Source: Mycobacterium sp. 4858
GTDB taxonomy: Bacteria; Actinomycetota; Actinomycetes; Mycobacteriales; Mycobacteriaceae
Assembly: GCF_900240975.1 (NCBI RefSeq)
Contig: NZ_LT968776.1
Coordinates: 248,001-312,000, forward strand
Direction: 5' to 3'
DNA length: 64,000 nt
Shown: piece by piece, positions 1 through 8,881 of the stretch
How the letters are laid out: each line of letters begins with the position of its first letter
Position numbering within the stretch: the stretch's first letter is position 1
Translations under genes and position numbers: made by a program
Notes under the pieces: model-generated
Database searches by the model: none
The model's input: the letters and a program-made list of their open reading frames with translations, nothing else
Told to the model about the DNA's origin: nothing

Positions 1-458
1 ACGAGGCCTACCTGCTGGACGCCCAGCGGTACGAGGAGTGGCTGGACACGCTGAGCGACGACGTCCGCTACGTGATGCCGGTGCGGGTGACCACCGCGCG
101 CGGCGCCGGGTTCGACGCCTCACCGGGAATGGCGCACTTCGACGAGGACAAGTATTCGCTGAGCCAGCGGGTCGCCCGGATGGGTACCGAACACGCCTGG
201 GCCGAGGATCCGCCGTCGCGGCTGCGGCACTTCGTCAGCAACGTGCGCACCTTCGAAGGCGACGACCCCGCGCACCTGGTGGTCGAATCGGCCGAGCTGC
301 TGTTCCGCAGCCGGGGTGACGTGAACGAAAGCGCGTTGCTGTCGTGCGGCCGCGAGGACCTGCTGCGCCGGTGTGACGACGGCTGGAAGCTGGCCCGCCG
401 CAACATTTTTGTCGACGAATCCGTGCTCCGGATGCAGAACCTGGCGGTGTTCCTGTGA
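1..458 (+). CDS. Aromatic-ring-hydroxylating dioxygenase beta subunit (5' end outside window)
   Basis: The reading frame is open from base 3 and reads EAYLLDAQRYEEWLDTL at its left edge, so the gene starts before the window; about 151 residues are present and the family is usually 160-180. The visible part fits the small (NTF2-fold) subunit of Rieske dioxygenases: the LLDAQRYEEWLDTLSDDVRY stretch, then FDEDKYSLSQRVARM, RLRHFVSNVRT and a C-terminal RRNIFVDESVLRMQNLAVFL strand. It would associate with a Rieske-type alpha subunit, presumably encoded upstream, to cis-dihydroxylate an aromatic ring. The stop overlaps the next start by 4 bases (GTGA). The substrate cannot be read from sequence; phenylpropionate- or biphenyl-type acids are possible. 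Confidence 0.88.
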   Translation, partial: EAYLLDAQRYEEWLDTLSDDVRYVMPVRVTTARGAGFDASPGMAHFDEDKYSLSQRVARMGTEHAWAEDPPSRLRHFVSNVRTFEGDDPAHLVVESAELLFRSRGDVNESALLSCGREDLLRRCDDGWKLARRNIFVDESVLRMQNLAVFL

Positions 459-718
459 GCGAACAACTGCAGCGACTCCTCGACGGGGCGGTCGGCGAGC
501 CCCTCGTCGTCGCAAACGAATTCACCGAGGTGGTGGTGCGCCGCGTCGACACCCGCAACGGGTCGAGGCTGCTGGTCAGCGCGCCGCGATCGGGGCAGTG
601 GATCACCCTGGACGCGCTGGAAGTCGAGGCCCTGACCCGGCAGAACAGCCGCACCCTGGCGGCGATGGTCGGCAATCCGCACGCCCCGCTGCTGCCGGAC
701 GACGAGGACCCGCGATGA
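455..718 (+). CDS. Unknown 87-aa protein inside dioxygenase operon
   Basis: A small protein starting with GTG within the stop of the dioxygenase beta gene and ending within the ATGA start of the next gene, so it is translationally coupled on both sides and almost certainly made. It has no signal peptide, no membrane segment and no Cys cluster. The middle (EVVVRRVDTRNGSRLLVSAP) looks like beta strands and the tail is acidic (PDDEDPR). I do not recognise the family. Position suggests an accessory or assembly role for the oxygenase, but that is inference. Confidence 0.75.
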   Translation: MSEQLQRLLDGAVGEPLVVANEFTEVVVRRVDTRNGSRLLVSAPRSGQWITLDALEVEALTRQNSRTLAAMVGNPHAPLLPDDEDPR

Positions 719-1509
719 CGGGCTGGCTCGAGGGCAAGCGCGCCCTGGTCGTCGGCGCCGGCTCGGGGATAGGCCGGGCCGTGCTCGACGCGTTCCGCGC
801 CGAGGGCGCCAAAGTCGCTGCGCTGGAACGCGACCACCAGAAGTGCGAGAGCCTGCGCGCGGAGTCACCCGACGTCCCGGTCGTGGAGGGCGACGCGGTC
901 ACCCGCGACGCCAACGAACGAGCGATCGACGCCGCGGTGGGCGCCCACGGCGGGCTGGACACGCTGGTTCACTGCGTCGGGATCTTCGACTTCTACCGGG
1001 GCATCGGCGACATCCCCGCCGACGACCTCCCCGGCGCGTTCGACGAGATGTTTCGCACCAACGTGCTGAGCCAACTGCAGTCGGTCAAGGCGGCGCTCCC
1101 CCGGTTGCGATCCGGCACGGGACCCTCGATCATCCTGACCGCGTCCGCCTCGTCCTTCTATCCCGGACGCGGCGGAACCCTGTACGTGGCGTCGAAGTTC
1201 GCCGTCCGCGGCCTGGTGGCCGCCCTGGCCCACGAGCTGGCGCCGCGGATCCGGGTCAACGCGGTGGCGCCGGGCGGCACGCTGGGCACCGACCTGCGCG
1301 GGCTCGCCAGCCTGGGCCTCGAGGGGGTTCGCCTGGACGACTCCCCCAACCGGGCGCAGGAGCTGGCCGCGCGCACGCCGCTGAACGTCGCGCTCACCGG
1401 GGCCGACCACGCCTGGAGTTTCGTGTTCCTGGCCTCCGACCGGGCCCGCGGGATCACCGGCGAAATCGTCCGCCCCGACGGCGGATTCGGGCTGGGCGCG
1501 CCGACATGA
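715..1509 (+). CDS. SDR oxidoreductase, cis-dihydrodiol dehydrogenase-like
   Basis: A 264-aa classical short-chain dehydrogenase. The NAD(P) fold motif VGAGSGIG is near residue 13, the catalytic YVASK is preceded by the SASASSF serine region, and a PGG motif (VAPGGTLGTDL) follows. The start chosen is the ATG overlapping the preceding stop (ATGA); an upstream in-frame extension to base 373 is open but would overlap two coding genes. In a ring-dioxygenase operon this enzyme is expected to rearomatise the cis-dihydrodiol to a catechol with NAD+, like HcaB/BphB. The exact substrate is not visible. Confidence 0.88.
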   Translation: MTGWLEGKRALVVGAGSGIGRAVLDAFRAEGAKVAALERDHQKCESLRAESPDVPVVEGDAVTRDANERAIDAAVGAHGGLDTLVHCVGIFDFYRGIGDIPADDLPGAFDEMFRTNVLSQLQSVKAALPRLRSGTGPSIILTASASSFYPGRGGTLYVASKFAVRGLVAALAHELAPRIRVNAVAPGGTLGTDLRGLASLGLEGVRLDDSPNRAQELAARTPLNVALTGADHAWSFVFLASDRARGITGEIVRPDGGFGLGAPT

Positions 1510-2228
1510 CCTCCCTCGACGAGCAGCGCGCCCTGGTGGCGCAGGGCTGTCGGGTGGCCGCGGCCCGCGGCCTGGTCGACGGTGTCCTCGGCCACCTGAG
1601 CCTGCGGGTCGACGACGAGCGGCTGCTCGTCCGATGCCGCAGCGACACCGACGCCGGCGTGGCGTTCACCCGGCCCAGCGACATCCGGCTGGTCACCTTC
1701 GACGGCGGCGCGGGCGGTGACGGCGAACTCGACGGGTACCGCGTGCCCAACGAACTGCCCATCCACGTCGAGACCATGCTGGCCGATCCGGCGCATCGCG
1801 CCGTCGCGCACCTGCATCCGCCCGCCGTGGTCGCCGCCGACCTGGCCGGAATCGCGCTGCGGCCGATCTACGGCGCCTACGACATTCCGGGCGCGCGGCT
1901 GGCCCGCGGGGGCGTGCCCGTCTACGAGCGCGCCGTGCTCATCCGCACCCGGGCGCTGGCCAGGCAGATGGTGGCGGCCATGGGCGGACGGCAGGTGGTG
2001 ATCTGCCGCGGACACGGGATCACCAGCGCGGCCGCGACCGTGCCGCAGGCCGTGCTGCAGGCGATCGGCCTCGACGCGCTGGCCCGAATGTCGTTGCGGG
2101 TCAAGAACGCCGGCGGCACCCTGCGCGACATCGACGACGCCGATTGGGACGACCTGCCGGACCTGGGAGCGTCGCTGCACACCGAGGCCGCCTGGCGCCA
2201 CGAGGTGGCGCGGTTGCCGGCCGACTGA
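1506..2228 (+). CDS. Class II aldolase/adducin family protein
   Basis: A 240-aa protein of the class II aldolase fold. The zinc ligands are visible: the HLHPPAVVAADLAG box supplies the HxH pair and CRGHGITSAA supplies the third His; NELPIHVETMLADP holds a likely acidic residue. It starts at an ATGA overlap with the SDR gene. Such proteins cleave or epimerise phosphorylated sugars or act as decarboxylases; in aromatic degradation they may handle a hydroxy-acid cleavage product. It closes the four-gene coupled operon; 32 bp separates it from the sensor kinase gene. Confidence 0.85.
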   Translation: MTSLDEQRALVAQGCRVAAARGLVDGVLGHLSLRVDDERLLVRCRSDTDAGVAFTRPSDIRLVTFDGGAGGDGELDGYRVPNELPIHVETMLADPAHRAVAHLHPPAVVAADLAGIALRPIYGAYDIPGARLARGGVPVYERAVLIRTRALARQMVAAMGGRQVVICRGHGITSAAATVPQAVLQAIGLDALARMSLRVKNAGGTLRDIDDADWDDLPDLGASLHTEAAWRHEVARLPAD

Positions 2229-2260
2229 GAACTTGACCACCGGCGTCAGGCCGCACATTT

Positions 2261-3421
2261 ATGCTGACCTCGATGGCGAACAGCAGCCCCGATCCGACCA
2301 CGCCGTTATGGCGTGCGGCGCAGGTGTTCCGGCTGCTGAGCTGCATCTACGCCACCGGCTTCCAGATCGCCATCAACCCGGACCTGCGCCTGCCCGCGCT
2401 GGGCTGGGCGCTGTTCGCGGTGCTGATCGGCTGGAGCGCGGCGTGCGCGCTGGCGTACCTGCGCGGGTTCGGCCGCCGGCCGGCGTGGGTGCTCGCCGAG
2501 ATCGTGATCGCCGTGCTGCTCATGGCGTCGAACACCATCGTCACCACCCCACACTGGGCGGCCGAGAACCAGACCTGGCCGACGACGCTGTGGGCCAGCA
2601 ACCCGACGATCTCGGCGGCCATCCTGTTCGGCCCGGCCGGCGGCATGCTCACCGGCCTGGTGGTGATGGCCACCAATTTCGCGGTCAAGAACTATCTCGC
2701 CCTCAACCTGGGGCATAACGCCACCGTCATCATCGAGCTGGCGGTCGGCATGGCCATCGGCATGGCCGCCCAAACCGCGCGACGCGCCCACGACGAACTC
2801 CAGCAAGCCGCCCGATTGACGGCCGCGGTGCAAGAACGGGAACGCCTGTCCCGCCAGGTCCACGACGGAGCCATCCAGGTGCTGGCGCTGGTGGCCAAGA
2901 AGGGGAACGAAATCGGCGGTGCCACAGCGGAACTCGCCGCGCTGGCCGGCGAGCAGGAACGCGCCCTGCGGCGGTGGCTGGCCAGCACCGACATCGACCG
3001 GGACACCGACGGCGCCACCATCGACCTGCGCACCCTGCTGCGCCGCCGGGAATCCGACCGGGTGTCGCTGAGCCTGCCCGCCACGCCGGTGCCCCTGGGA
3101 CGCCGGGTGGGCGCCGAGCTCGACGCGGCGGTGGGCAACGCGCTGGACAACGTGGCCGCACACGCCGGCCCCGGCGCACGCGCGTTTGTGCTCGTCGAGG
3201 ACCTGGGCGATTCGGTGGTGGTGAGCGTCCGCGACGACGGCGTGGGAATCGCCGCGGGCCGGCTCGAGGAAGCGGCGGGCCAGGGGCGCCTGGGCGTCTC
3301 CCAATCGATCGTCGGGCGGCTGACTGCGCTGGGCGGCACCGCGCACCTGCACAGCGAACCCGGACAAGGCACGGAGTGGGAGCTGTGCCTGCCACGCGGA
3401 AAGGCGCCCGATGGCCGGTGA
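2261..3421 (+). CDS. Membrane sensor histidine kinase (MacS/NarX-like)
   Basis: A 386-aa kinase. The N-terminal half has about five hydrophobic segments (to about residue 165), then a short helical linker and a HisKA_3-type dimerisation box, RLSRQVHDGAIQ, with the phospho-accepting His at about residue 201. The C-terminal ATPase domain shows N-box ELDAAVGNALDNVAAH and G-box VRDDGVGI, then LGVSQSIVGRLTALGG. This architecture fits kinases paired with NarL-type regulators. The stop overlaps the regulator start by 11 bases. The signal sensed is unknown; the adjacent catabolic operon is a possible target. A second ATG lies at 2273. Confidence 0.9.
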   Translation: MLTSMANSSPDPTTPLWRAAQVFRLLSCIYATGFQIAINPDLRLPALGWALFAVLIGWSAACALAYLRGFGRRPAWVLAEIVIAVLLMASNTIVTTPHWAAENQTWPTTLWASNPTISAAILFGPAGGMLTGLVVMATNFAVKNYLALNLGHNATVIIELAVGMAIGMAAQTARRAHDELQQAARLTAAVQERERLSRQVHDGAIQVLALVAKKGNEIGGATAELAALAGEQERALRRWLASTDIDRDTDGATIDLRTLLRRRESDRVSLSLPATPVPLGRRVGAELDAAVGNALDNVAAHAGPGARAFVLVEDLGDSVVVSVRDDGVGIAAGRLEEAAGQGRLGVSQSIVGRLTALGGTAHLHSEPGQGTEWELCLPRGKAPDGR

Positions 3422-4073
3422 CACCCCCACCACGGTGATGGTCGTCGACGACCATCCCATCTGGCGCGACGCGGTCGCCCGCGACCTGGCCGAAGAAGGC
3501 TTCACCGTGGTCGCCACCGCCGACGGTGTCGCCGCCGCCCGGCGGCGCGCCGCCGTGGTCAAGCCCGACGTAGTGGTGATGGATATGCAGCTGCCCGACG
3601 GCGACGGCGCACAGGCGACCGCGGGCGTGCTCGCCGTCTCCCCCTCGTCCCGGGTATTGGTCCTCTCGGCCTCCGACGAGCGAGAGGACGTGCTCGAAGC
3701 CGTCAAGGCCGGCGCCACCGGATACCTGGTCAAGAGCGCCTCCAAGTCGGAACTGGCGCAAGCCGTTTCGGCGACGGCCGAGGGCCGCGCCGTGTTCACC
3801 CCCAGCCTGGCCGGGCTGGTGTTGGGGGAATACCGGCGAATCGCGCAGCGCAAGGACGACGGTCCCGCTCCGCCCAGCCTCACCGAACGGGAAACCGAGG
3901 TGCTGCGCTATGTGGCAAAGGGGCTGTCCGCCAAGCAGATCGCCCAGAAGCTGTCGCTGAGCCACCGCACGGTCGAGAATCACGTGCAGGCGACTTTTCG
4001 CAAACTCCAGGTCGCCAACCGAGTGGAGCTGGCGCGCTACGCCATCGAGCACGGCCTCGACGAGGAGCCGTGA
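3411..4073 (+). CDS. NarL/FixJ-family response regulator
   Basis: A 220-aa protein with an N-terminal receiver (VDDHPIWRDAVARDL; phospho-acceptor Asp at about residue 58 in VVVMDMQLPDG; conserved Lys in GYLVKSAS) and a C-terminal LuxR helix-turn-helix (LTERETEVLRYVAKGLSAKQ then SHRTVENHVQATFRKL). It is co-translated with the overlapping histidine kinase gene, so the two form one signalling pair. After phosphorylation it should dimerise and bind promoter DNA; targets are not identified. Confidence 0.93.
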   Translation: MAGDTPTTVMVVDDHPIWRDAVARDLAEEGFTVVATADGVAAARRRAAVVKPDVVVMDMQLPDGDGAQATAGVLAVSPSSRVLVLSASDEREDVLEAVKAGATGYLVKSASKSELAQAVSATAEGRAVFTPSLAGLVLGEYRRIAQRKDDGPAPPSLTERETEVLRYVAKGLSAKQIAQKLSLSHRTVENHVQATFRKLQVANRVELARYAIEHGLDEEP

Positions 4074-4120
4074 CCCGCGGGCGGCCGGGCGACCGCACCG
4101 CGGGTCAACGACGTCTCGAG

Positions 4121-5437
4121 CTACCCGCGAACCGAGCTGAGGCGTTTCGCCGGTGCGGCGGCCAGCACGCGGGCGCCGACCAACGCGGTCACCATCACGG
4201 CCATGCACACCAGGCCGTCGTCTTTGAGCCCCCATCGGATGGCGGCAAGGATCGCCACGCCCGCCACGCACAGCAGGGCGCCGACGACCGCTCCGCGTCC
4301 GCGCGCCGTCACCGTGGGGGCGCCGTCCCAGCCCGACAGCGGGTTGTTCTCCAGCGGTCGCAGCGCGACGAAGAGCACCGCCACGGCGACGACCACGACG
4401 AGCAGCTGGATGAGGCTGAGGGCGAGGAAATCCTGCGCGCCCGGGTAGCGCGGGCAGCCCAGGTAGTCGAAGGCCAGGTGCACGCCCAGCAGCACGGGCA
4501 TGTGCCACAGGTACAGCGTCATGGCCCCGGAGTTGCCGATCGCGGTCCACCACCACACCCGCGGCCGCCGGGCCCAGCGTGCGATCGCCGGCGCGGCGGC
4601 GATGGCCAAGGCGCTCAGGATGATTGCGTGCCCGGCCAGCAGCAGTGAGGGCGGGCTGGTGTTGGACAGCTGGTGGTCACCGGTGCCGACCATGCTGATC
4701 CGGTAGGGACCCCAGTGCACCAGCGCGACGTCGACGGCGAAGAAGACGGCGGCGACGGCCAGCGCGGCGCGCCCGGTGAGCAGCCGCCGGCGGTAGGCGA
4801 CGCCGAACATGGCGGGGATGAGCCAGACGGCCAGGTTGAGGTAGCCCAGGGGCATCATGGCCGGCCAGTGCAGCCGGACGGCGTCGATCGCCGCGATGGC
4901 CCCGTAGACGGCGGCCACGGCGGCGGCGAGACGCCCCACCGTGGTGATGCGGTACAGCATCGGCATGGCGGCCAGCACCAGGACGTAGGCGCCCAGGAAC
5001 CACAGCAGCTGCGTGCTGACGCCGGCCACCGGCTCGTAGATGTGTTGCGGCAGGGCGTGATACAGCACCGTCAGCGCCACCGCCCAGAACGCCAGGTAGT
5101 AGAACACCGGCCGGAACAGTCGGGTGCAGCGTTTCATCAGCCAGTCACCCCAGTTCGTGCCGGCGGACCAGGAAGACAGGCACGCCGCGGCGCCGGCGAA
5201 GAAGAACAGCGGCATGATCTGCAGGATCCAGGTCGCCGCCTGGAACACCGCCGAGGTGGTCAGCAGGTTGTCCCAGATCAAGACGTGGTTTTCGATGATG
5301 CTGATGGCCATCACGGTGTGACCGAGCACCACCCCGACCAGCGACGTGATGCGGATGACGTCCAGGACGCGATCGCGGTCGGGCGGGGTGGCCGCCGCCA
5401 CTTCGGCGACGTCCGGGAATCTGCTGAGAGTTGCCAT
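4121..5437 (-). CDS. Membrane acyltransferase family 3 (AT3) protein
   Basis: A 438-aa polytopic membrane protein of about ten segments. The start DRDRVLDVIRITSLVGVVLGH carries the D/R pair and the His in the first membrane helix typical of AT3 proteins, and near the C-terminus GAMTLYLWHMPVLLGVHLAF is a conserved family feature. These enzymes O-acylate cell-surface sugars or lipids using a cytoplasmic acyl donor. I chose the ATG at 5437 because the open frame upstream runs through intergenic sequence and into the next gene. It follows the YiaA/B-like gene on the same strand by 65 bp. Confidence 0.8.
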   Translation of the reverse strand: MATLSRFPDVAEVAAATPPDRDRVLDVIRITSLVGVVLGHTVMAISIIENHVLIWDNLLTTSAVFQAATWILQIMPLFFFAGAAACLSSWSAGTNWGDWLMKRCTRLFRPVFYYLAFWAVALTVLYHALPQHIYEPVAGVSTQLLWFLGAYVLVLAAMPMLYRITTVGRLAAAVAAVYGAIAAIDAVRLHWPAMMPLGYLNLAVWLIPAMFGVAYRRRLLTGRAALAVAAVFFAVDVALVHWGPYRISMVGTGDHQLSNTSPPSLLLAGHAIILSALAIAAAPAIARWARRPRVWWWTAIGNSGAMTLYLWHMPVLLGVHLAFDYLGCPRYPGAQDFLALSLIQLLVVVVAVAVLFVALRPLENNPLSGWDGAPTVTARGRGAVVGALLCVAGVAILAAIRWGLKDDGLVCMAVMVTALVGARVLAAAPAKRLSSVRG

Positions 5438-5502
5438 GGGAACCGGTCCTTTCGGGAAACCTGTTGTCGGGGAGTGGAATTGGATGTAGCCGGGAGTACT
5501 AC

Positions 5503-5793
5503 TCAGTTGGCGACATGGAGCGGGTCGTAGTCCGCCAGCAGTTTCTCGATGCGTGCCTCGTCGAGTCGCACCCGCACGGTGGCGGCTTCCTGTTGGTCGC
5601 GAATCACCTTGGCCAAGGTGAAGGCGCTGGACACCAAGAACAGGAACGTGATGCCGAGGAAGGATCGCTGCCACAGGTCAAGCGGAAGCAGGTAGATCCC
5701 GCCCAGCGCGGTCACGAAGCTGATCGCGAACGCGACGGCCGCTTGAACGAAGAAGGCAGCAGTGGTCTTGGACATGCTAGAGGGAACGGTCAT
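5503..5793 (-). CDS. YiaA/YiaB-like two-helix membrane protein
   Basis: A 96-aa protein with two hydrophobic segments (about residues 12-33 and 42-60) joined by a short loop (LLPLDLWQRSFLGI), then a soluble charged tail (DQQEAATVRVRLDEARIEKL). This matches the yiaA/B two-helix domain. A second ATG six codons in (MSKTTAAFF) is an alternative start. Function is unknown. It precedes the AT3 acyltransferase gene and is probably co-transcribed. Confidence 0.7.
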   Translation of the reverse strand: MTVPSSMSKTTAAFFVQAAVAFAISFVTALGGIYLLPLDLWQRSFLGITFLFLVSSAFTLAKVIRDQQEAATVRVRLDEARIEKLLADYDPLHVAN

Positions 5794-6037
5794 GCGAATA
5801 AGCCTGCGGCAGGCCGCTGCTCGCCGGAATCCGTAAGACTACTCAATTACAGACGGCACCGGCGGCCGTCACGAAGCGGCGCGGTCGCCGGCCGGCTGAG
5901 TTTGCGTCACAGCTTCGTATCGGCCGGCGAACACCGCACGGATGTGCCGGGATCGCGGTCGCCGCGCACCTAGCCTGTCCAGCTAACTGCCCCGAATTCG
6001 GTGCCCGGACCGGCACCGGCAGCCGAGGAGTACTGAC

Positions 6038-6880
6038 GTGGCCGCACTGGACAGGCGACGCTTCCTGGTCGCGCTGGCCGCGACGGTGGCCGTCGCCACC
6101 GGTGGGCCCGAAACCGCGGCGGTGCGTGCCGATGTCGCCGGGGTCGCACCCCTCCCGGGCGCTCCCGTCGGGCCGCCGTTGTCACCCCCACCGGACCCGC
6201 GATCGCGCGTCGCGCTGCCCGGCGGCGGTGTGCTGAAAAAGCTTCCGGGCAACGACGCTCTGTTGGCATGGACGGTCGACGACGGCGCGGACACCGACGT
6301 GGTCCGGCTCTACACGCAATTCGCCAAGGACACCGGGGTGCGGCTCACCTACTTCGTCACCGGCGGCTACCGCTCGTGGACGGACAACGCCGGCTTGCTT
6401 CGCCCGCTGGTCGAATCCGGGCAGATCCAGCTGGGCAACCACACCTGGACGCATCCCGACCTGACCAAACTGTCCAAGGGCCAGATCGCCGACGAGCTGA
6501 GCCGCACGGACGCGCTGCTGCGCAACACCTACGGAGTCGACGCCGCCCCATACCTGCGGCCACCGTATGGCCATCACAACGCCGCGGTCGCCGCGGTGGC
6601 CGCCGACCTGGGCTACCAGGTGACCACCCTGTGGTCCGGCGACTTGCGCGATTCCGCGCCGGTGTCCGAGGACCAGATCGTCCGGATGGCCCACCAGTCC
6701 TTCCTGCCGCAGAACATCGTGATCGGCCACCTCAACCACCCGCCGGTCACGCACGTGTACGCCCGGCTGGTGGACATCATTCGCTCGCGCGGGCTGCGCA
6801 CCGTGACGCTCGACGACGTCTTCCTGCGGCCGGAGGTCCCGCACGGGCGGGGCACCACCAAGGCGCCTCAGCCCAGCTGA
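6038..6880 (+). CDS. Secreted polysaccharide deacetylase (NodB domain)
   Basis: A 280-aa protein with a twin-arginine type N-terminus (DRRRFLVALAATVAVATGG), suggesting export through Tat. The NodB domain follows from about residue 75: a TVDDGAD motif (the usual TFDDG catalytic Asp region), GNHTWTHPD (metal-binding His pair), LRPPYGHHN, and VIGHLNHPP near the end (catalytic His). It should remove N- or O-acetyl groups from a cell-wall or surface polysaccharide. The start is a GTG. The 3' end overlaps the convergent IclR gene by 13 bases. Confidence 0.88.
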   Translation: MAALDRRRFLVALAATVAVATGGPETAAVRADVAGVAPLPGAPVGPPLSPPPDPRSRVALPGGGVLKKLPGNDALLAWTVDDGADTDVVRLYTQFAKDTGVRLTYFVTGGYRSWTDNAGLLRPLVESGQIQLGNHTWTHPDLTKLSKGQIADELSRTDALLRNTYGVDAAPYLRPPYGHHNAAVAAVAADLGYQVTTLWSGDLRDSAPVSEDQIVRMAHQSFLPQNIVIGHLNHPPVTHVYARLVDIIRSRGLRTVTLDDVFLRPEVPHGRGTTKAPQPS

Positions 6881-7671
6881 TCGCCAATCTCCTTGGCCGC
6901 CTTGACGAGTGCGGCGGCCACCGCGGCATACCGGGAGCTGTCCAGCCGGTTCTGCGGCGCTGCGGCGTTGAGCGCGAGCCGCAGACCCGGCGCCCGCGTC
7001 GGTATGGGCACCGCGACCGAGGCCACGCCTTCCTCGCTCTCCTCGCGGTTGATCGCGTACCCACGCTCGCGGATGGCGGCGAGCTCGGCCTCCAGCTCGG
7101 TGCGGGTGCCGATCGAGGACGGCGTGATGCGTTCGAGCCGCTCCTGCGGCAGCAGCTGGCGCAGTTCTGGCTCGGGCAGCTGCGCCAGCATGACCTTGCC
7201 CGTCGAGGTGCAATGCGCGGGCAGGGTGCGGCCCAACCGGGACGCCACCCGGACCGCGGCCGGGCCCTCCACCGCGGCGACAAAGCGGACGCCTGCGCCG
7301 TCCAGCATCCCGACGTGAACGGTTTCGCGCAGCTGCTCGGCCAGGCTTCGCATGATCGGCATGGCGGTTCGCTGGATGTCGACGCGGCCGAAGATCGCGA
7401 ACGCCACCCCGGTCAACGACGGACCGGGCAGATAGACCTTCGACACCGGGTCTTGCCGGACGAACCCGCGGTAGGCCAGCATCGCCAGCAGCCGATGCGC
7501 GGTGGACGACGCCACACCCAGGTAGCGGGTGGCCTCGCTCAACCGGATCTCGGGTTGCTCGCCCAACAGCAGCAGCAGTTTCAAGGCGTTGTCGACGGAC
7601 TCGATCGGGTACTGCGGCGCAAGCGAGTCGGCGGCGGGCGCCTCGGCGTCCTGCTCACGCTTCCTCGGCAT
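6868..7671 (-). CDS. IclR-family transcriptional regulator
   Basis: A 267-aa regulator. The winged HTH lies at about residues 25-85 (LSEATRYLGVASSTAHRLLA), followed by the IclR effector domain with AHCTSTGKVMLAQLP and RERGYAINREESEEGV. The ATG at 7671 is used; the open frame extends further upstream only through the neighbouring permease gene. It lies 41 bp after the permease gene on the same strand, so the two are probably co-transcribed. Ligand and targets are unknown. Confidence 0.92.
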   Translation of the reverse strand: MPRKREQDAEAPAADSLAPQYPIESVDNALKLLLLLGEQPEIRLSEATRYLGVASSTAHRLLAMLAYRGFVRQDPVSKVYLPGPSLTGVAFAIFGRVDIQRTAMPIMRSLAEQLRETVHVGMLDGAGVRFVAAVEGPAAVRVASRLGRTLPAHCTSTGKVMLAQLPEPELRQLLPQERLERITPSSIGTRTELEAELAAIRERGYAINREESEEGVASVAVPIPTRAPGLRLALNAAAPQNRLDSSRYAAVAAALVKAAKEIGDQLG

Positions 7672-7712
7672 GACAGTGAAGGTACCCAAGGACCACCCGC
7701 CCGGGTTGCGAC

Positions 7713-8798
7713 TCAGAGCAAGCTGAGGACGGCCGCCCCGAGCAGCCCCGCCGCGACCACCACGGCAGTCGTGGTTGCGACGGCCCGCCAACCGAAGCTG
7801 CGGGCGACCATGGCGGCGCCCGGGGCGCTCACCGCCGGGAGGGTGATCAGCAACGCACCGATCGTGCCCGACGACGCGCCCAGCATGGCCAGCCCCTGCA
7901 GGATCGGAATCTCCCCCGCCGTCGGGATGACCATGAGCGTCCCGGCGATCGCGACGACCACCACGAGGGAAAGGCCCAGGAGCAGTCCATGGTGCGCCGG
8001 CTGACCCAAGGTGAGCAGCCAACCCCGCACCGCCCCGGCGAGCAGCACCAGCACGGCGTACTCGGGCAGCAGGAACAGACACAGGTACAGCAGCGCCCGC
8101 ACGAACCTGCGCGGCCGGCCCGCGGGCTCGTCGTCGTCAGCGGCCGCGACCGTCCCCGCCGGGGCGGGCTCGCCGCCGGACGCACGCGAGACCCAGCCCA
8201 CCGAGGCCGCGACTCCGAGCACCGTCGCGACTCCGACGATCGCCCTGGTCAGCGTCCATTGCCAGGGCGCGACGAAGAACAGGAACACCAGCACCGCCGG
8301 GTTGAGCAGCGGGTTACCCAACCAGTAGGCGATGGCGGCCGCGGGAGTGATGCCGTTGCGCCGCAAGGTCACGGCGACCGGAGCGGCGCAACACGTGCAC
8401 ATCATCGACGGCATACCCGCAAGCCCGCCGGCGAGCCCGCTGGAGACGGGGTGTCGACGGTTCAACGCGCGCGGCAGCCACGCCCGGGGCATCAACGCCT
8501 GCACCGAGGCGCTGATCAGCAGCGCCACGATCAGCGCCGGCCAGATCGACGACACGTACGCGTGGAAGAAGGTCGCGGCGGCATGCCACGTCGGGCGGTC
8601 CCCGGCGTGCACCCCGCCCACGGTGAGGATGCTCGATCCGGGCCAGTGGCGGCTCCGGTGGGCCGCGGCCGCCTTCGCCGCGTAGGGCAGCCACTTGGCC
8701 CACAGCAACCCCGCCACGAACACGGCCACGGCGACCGAAACACCGAACGCGACGCCGCCCCGGCGACCGATGTGAATTTCCTTGCCCTTCAAAGGCAT
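7713..8798 (-). CDS. Permease of the ArsP/DUF318 (UPF0718) type
   Basis: A 361-aa membrane protein with about eight to nine hydrophobic segments. The hallmark of the family is visible: a cysteine-rich motif MCTCCAAPVAVTLRR in the first half and the repeated AxxAYWLGNPLLNPAVL stretch. Related permeases export organoarsenicals or are linked to redox/metal stress; no arsenic genes flank it here, so the substrate stays open. The ATG at 8798 is preferred. It is divergent from the SGNH hydrolase gene. Confidence 0.82.
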   Translation of the reverse strand: MPLKGKEIHIGRRGGVAFGVSVAVAVFVAGLLWAKWLPYAAKAAAAHRSRHWPGSSILTVGGVHAGDRPTWHAAATFFHAYVSSIWPALIVALLISASVQALMPRAWLPRALNRRHPVSSGLAGGLAGMPSMMCTCCAAPVAVTLRRNGITPAAAIAYWLGNPLLNPAVLVFLFFVAPWQWTLTRAIVGVATVLGVAASVGWVSRASGGEPAPAGTVAAADDDEPAGRPRRFVRALLYLCLFLLPEYAVLVLLAGAVRGWLLTLGQPAHHGLLLGLSLVVVVAIAGTLMVIPTAGEIPILQGLAMLGASSGTIGALLITLPAVSAPGAAMVARSFGWRAVATTTAVVVAAGLLGAAVLSLL

Positions 8799-8881
8799 AG
8801 CCACGCTCACCGACGCTAGCCCACGGATCGCGGTTCTGCGCAGCGGAGGTGGGCGGCCATGCTTCACACACCGGGCCGGCG

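Noticed and set aside
4673..5530. 285-codon plus-strand frame opposite the AT3 acyltransferase
   Set aside because: Composition is Gly/Arg/His/Gln-rich and no start context is present; the minus-strand membrane protein is clearly real.
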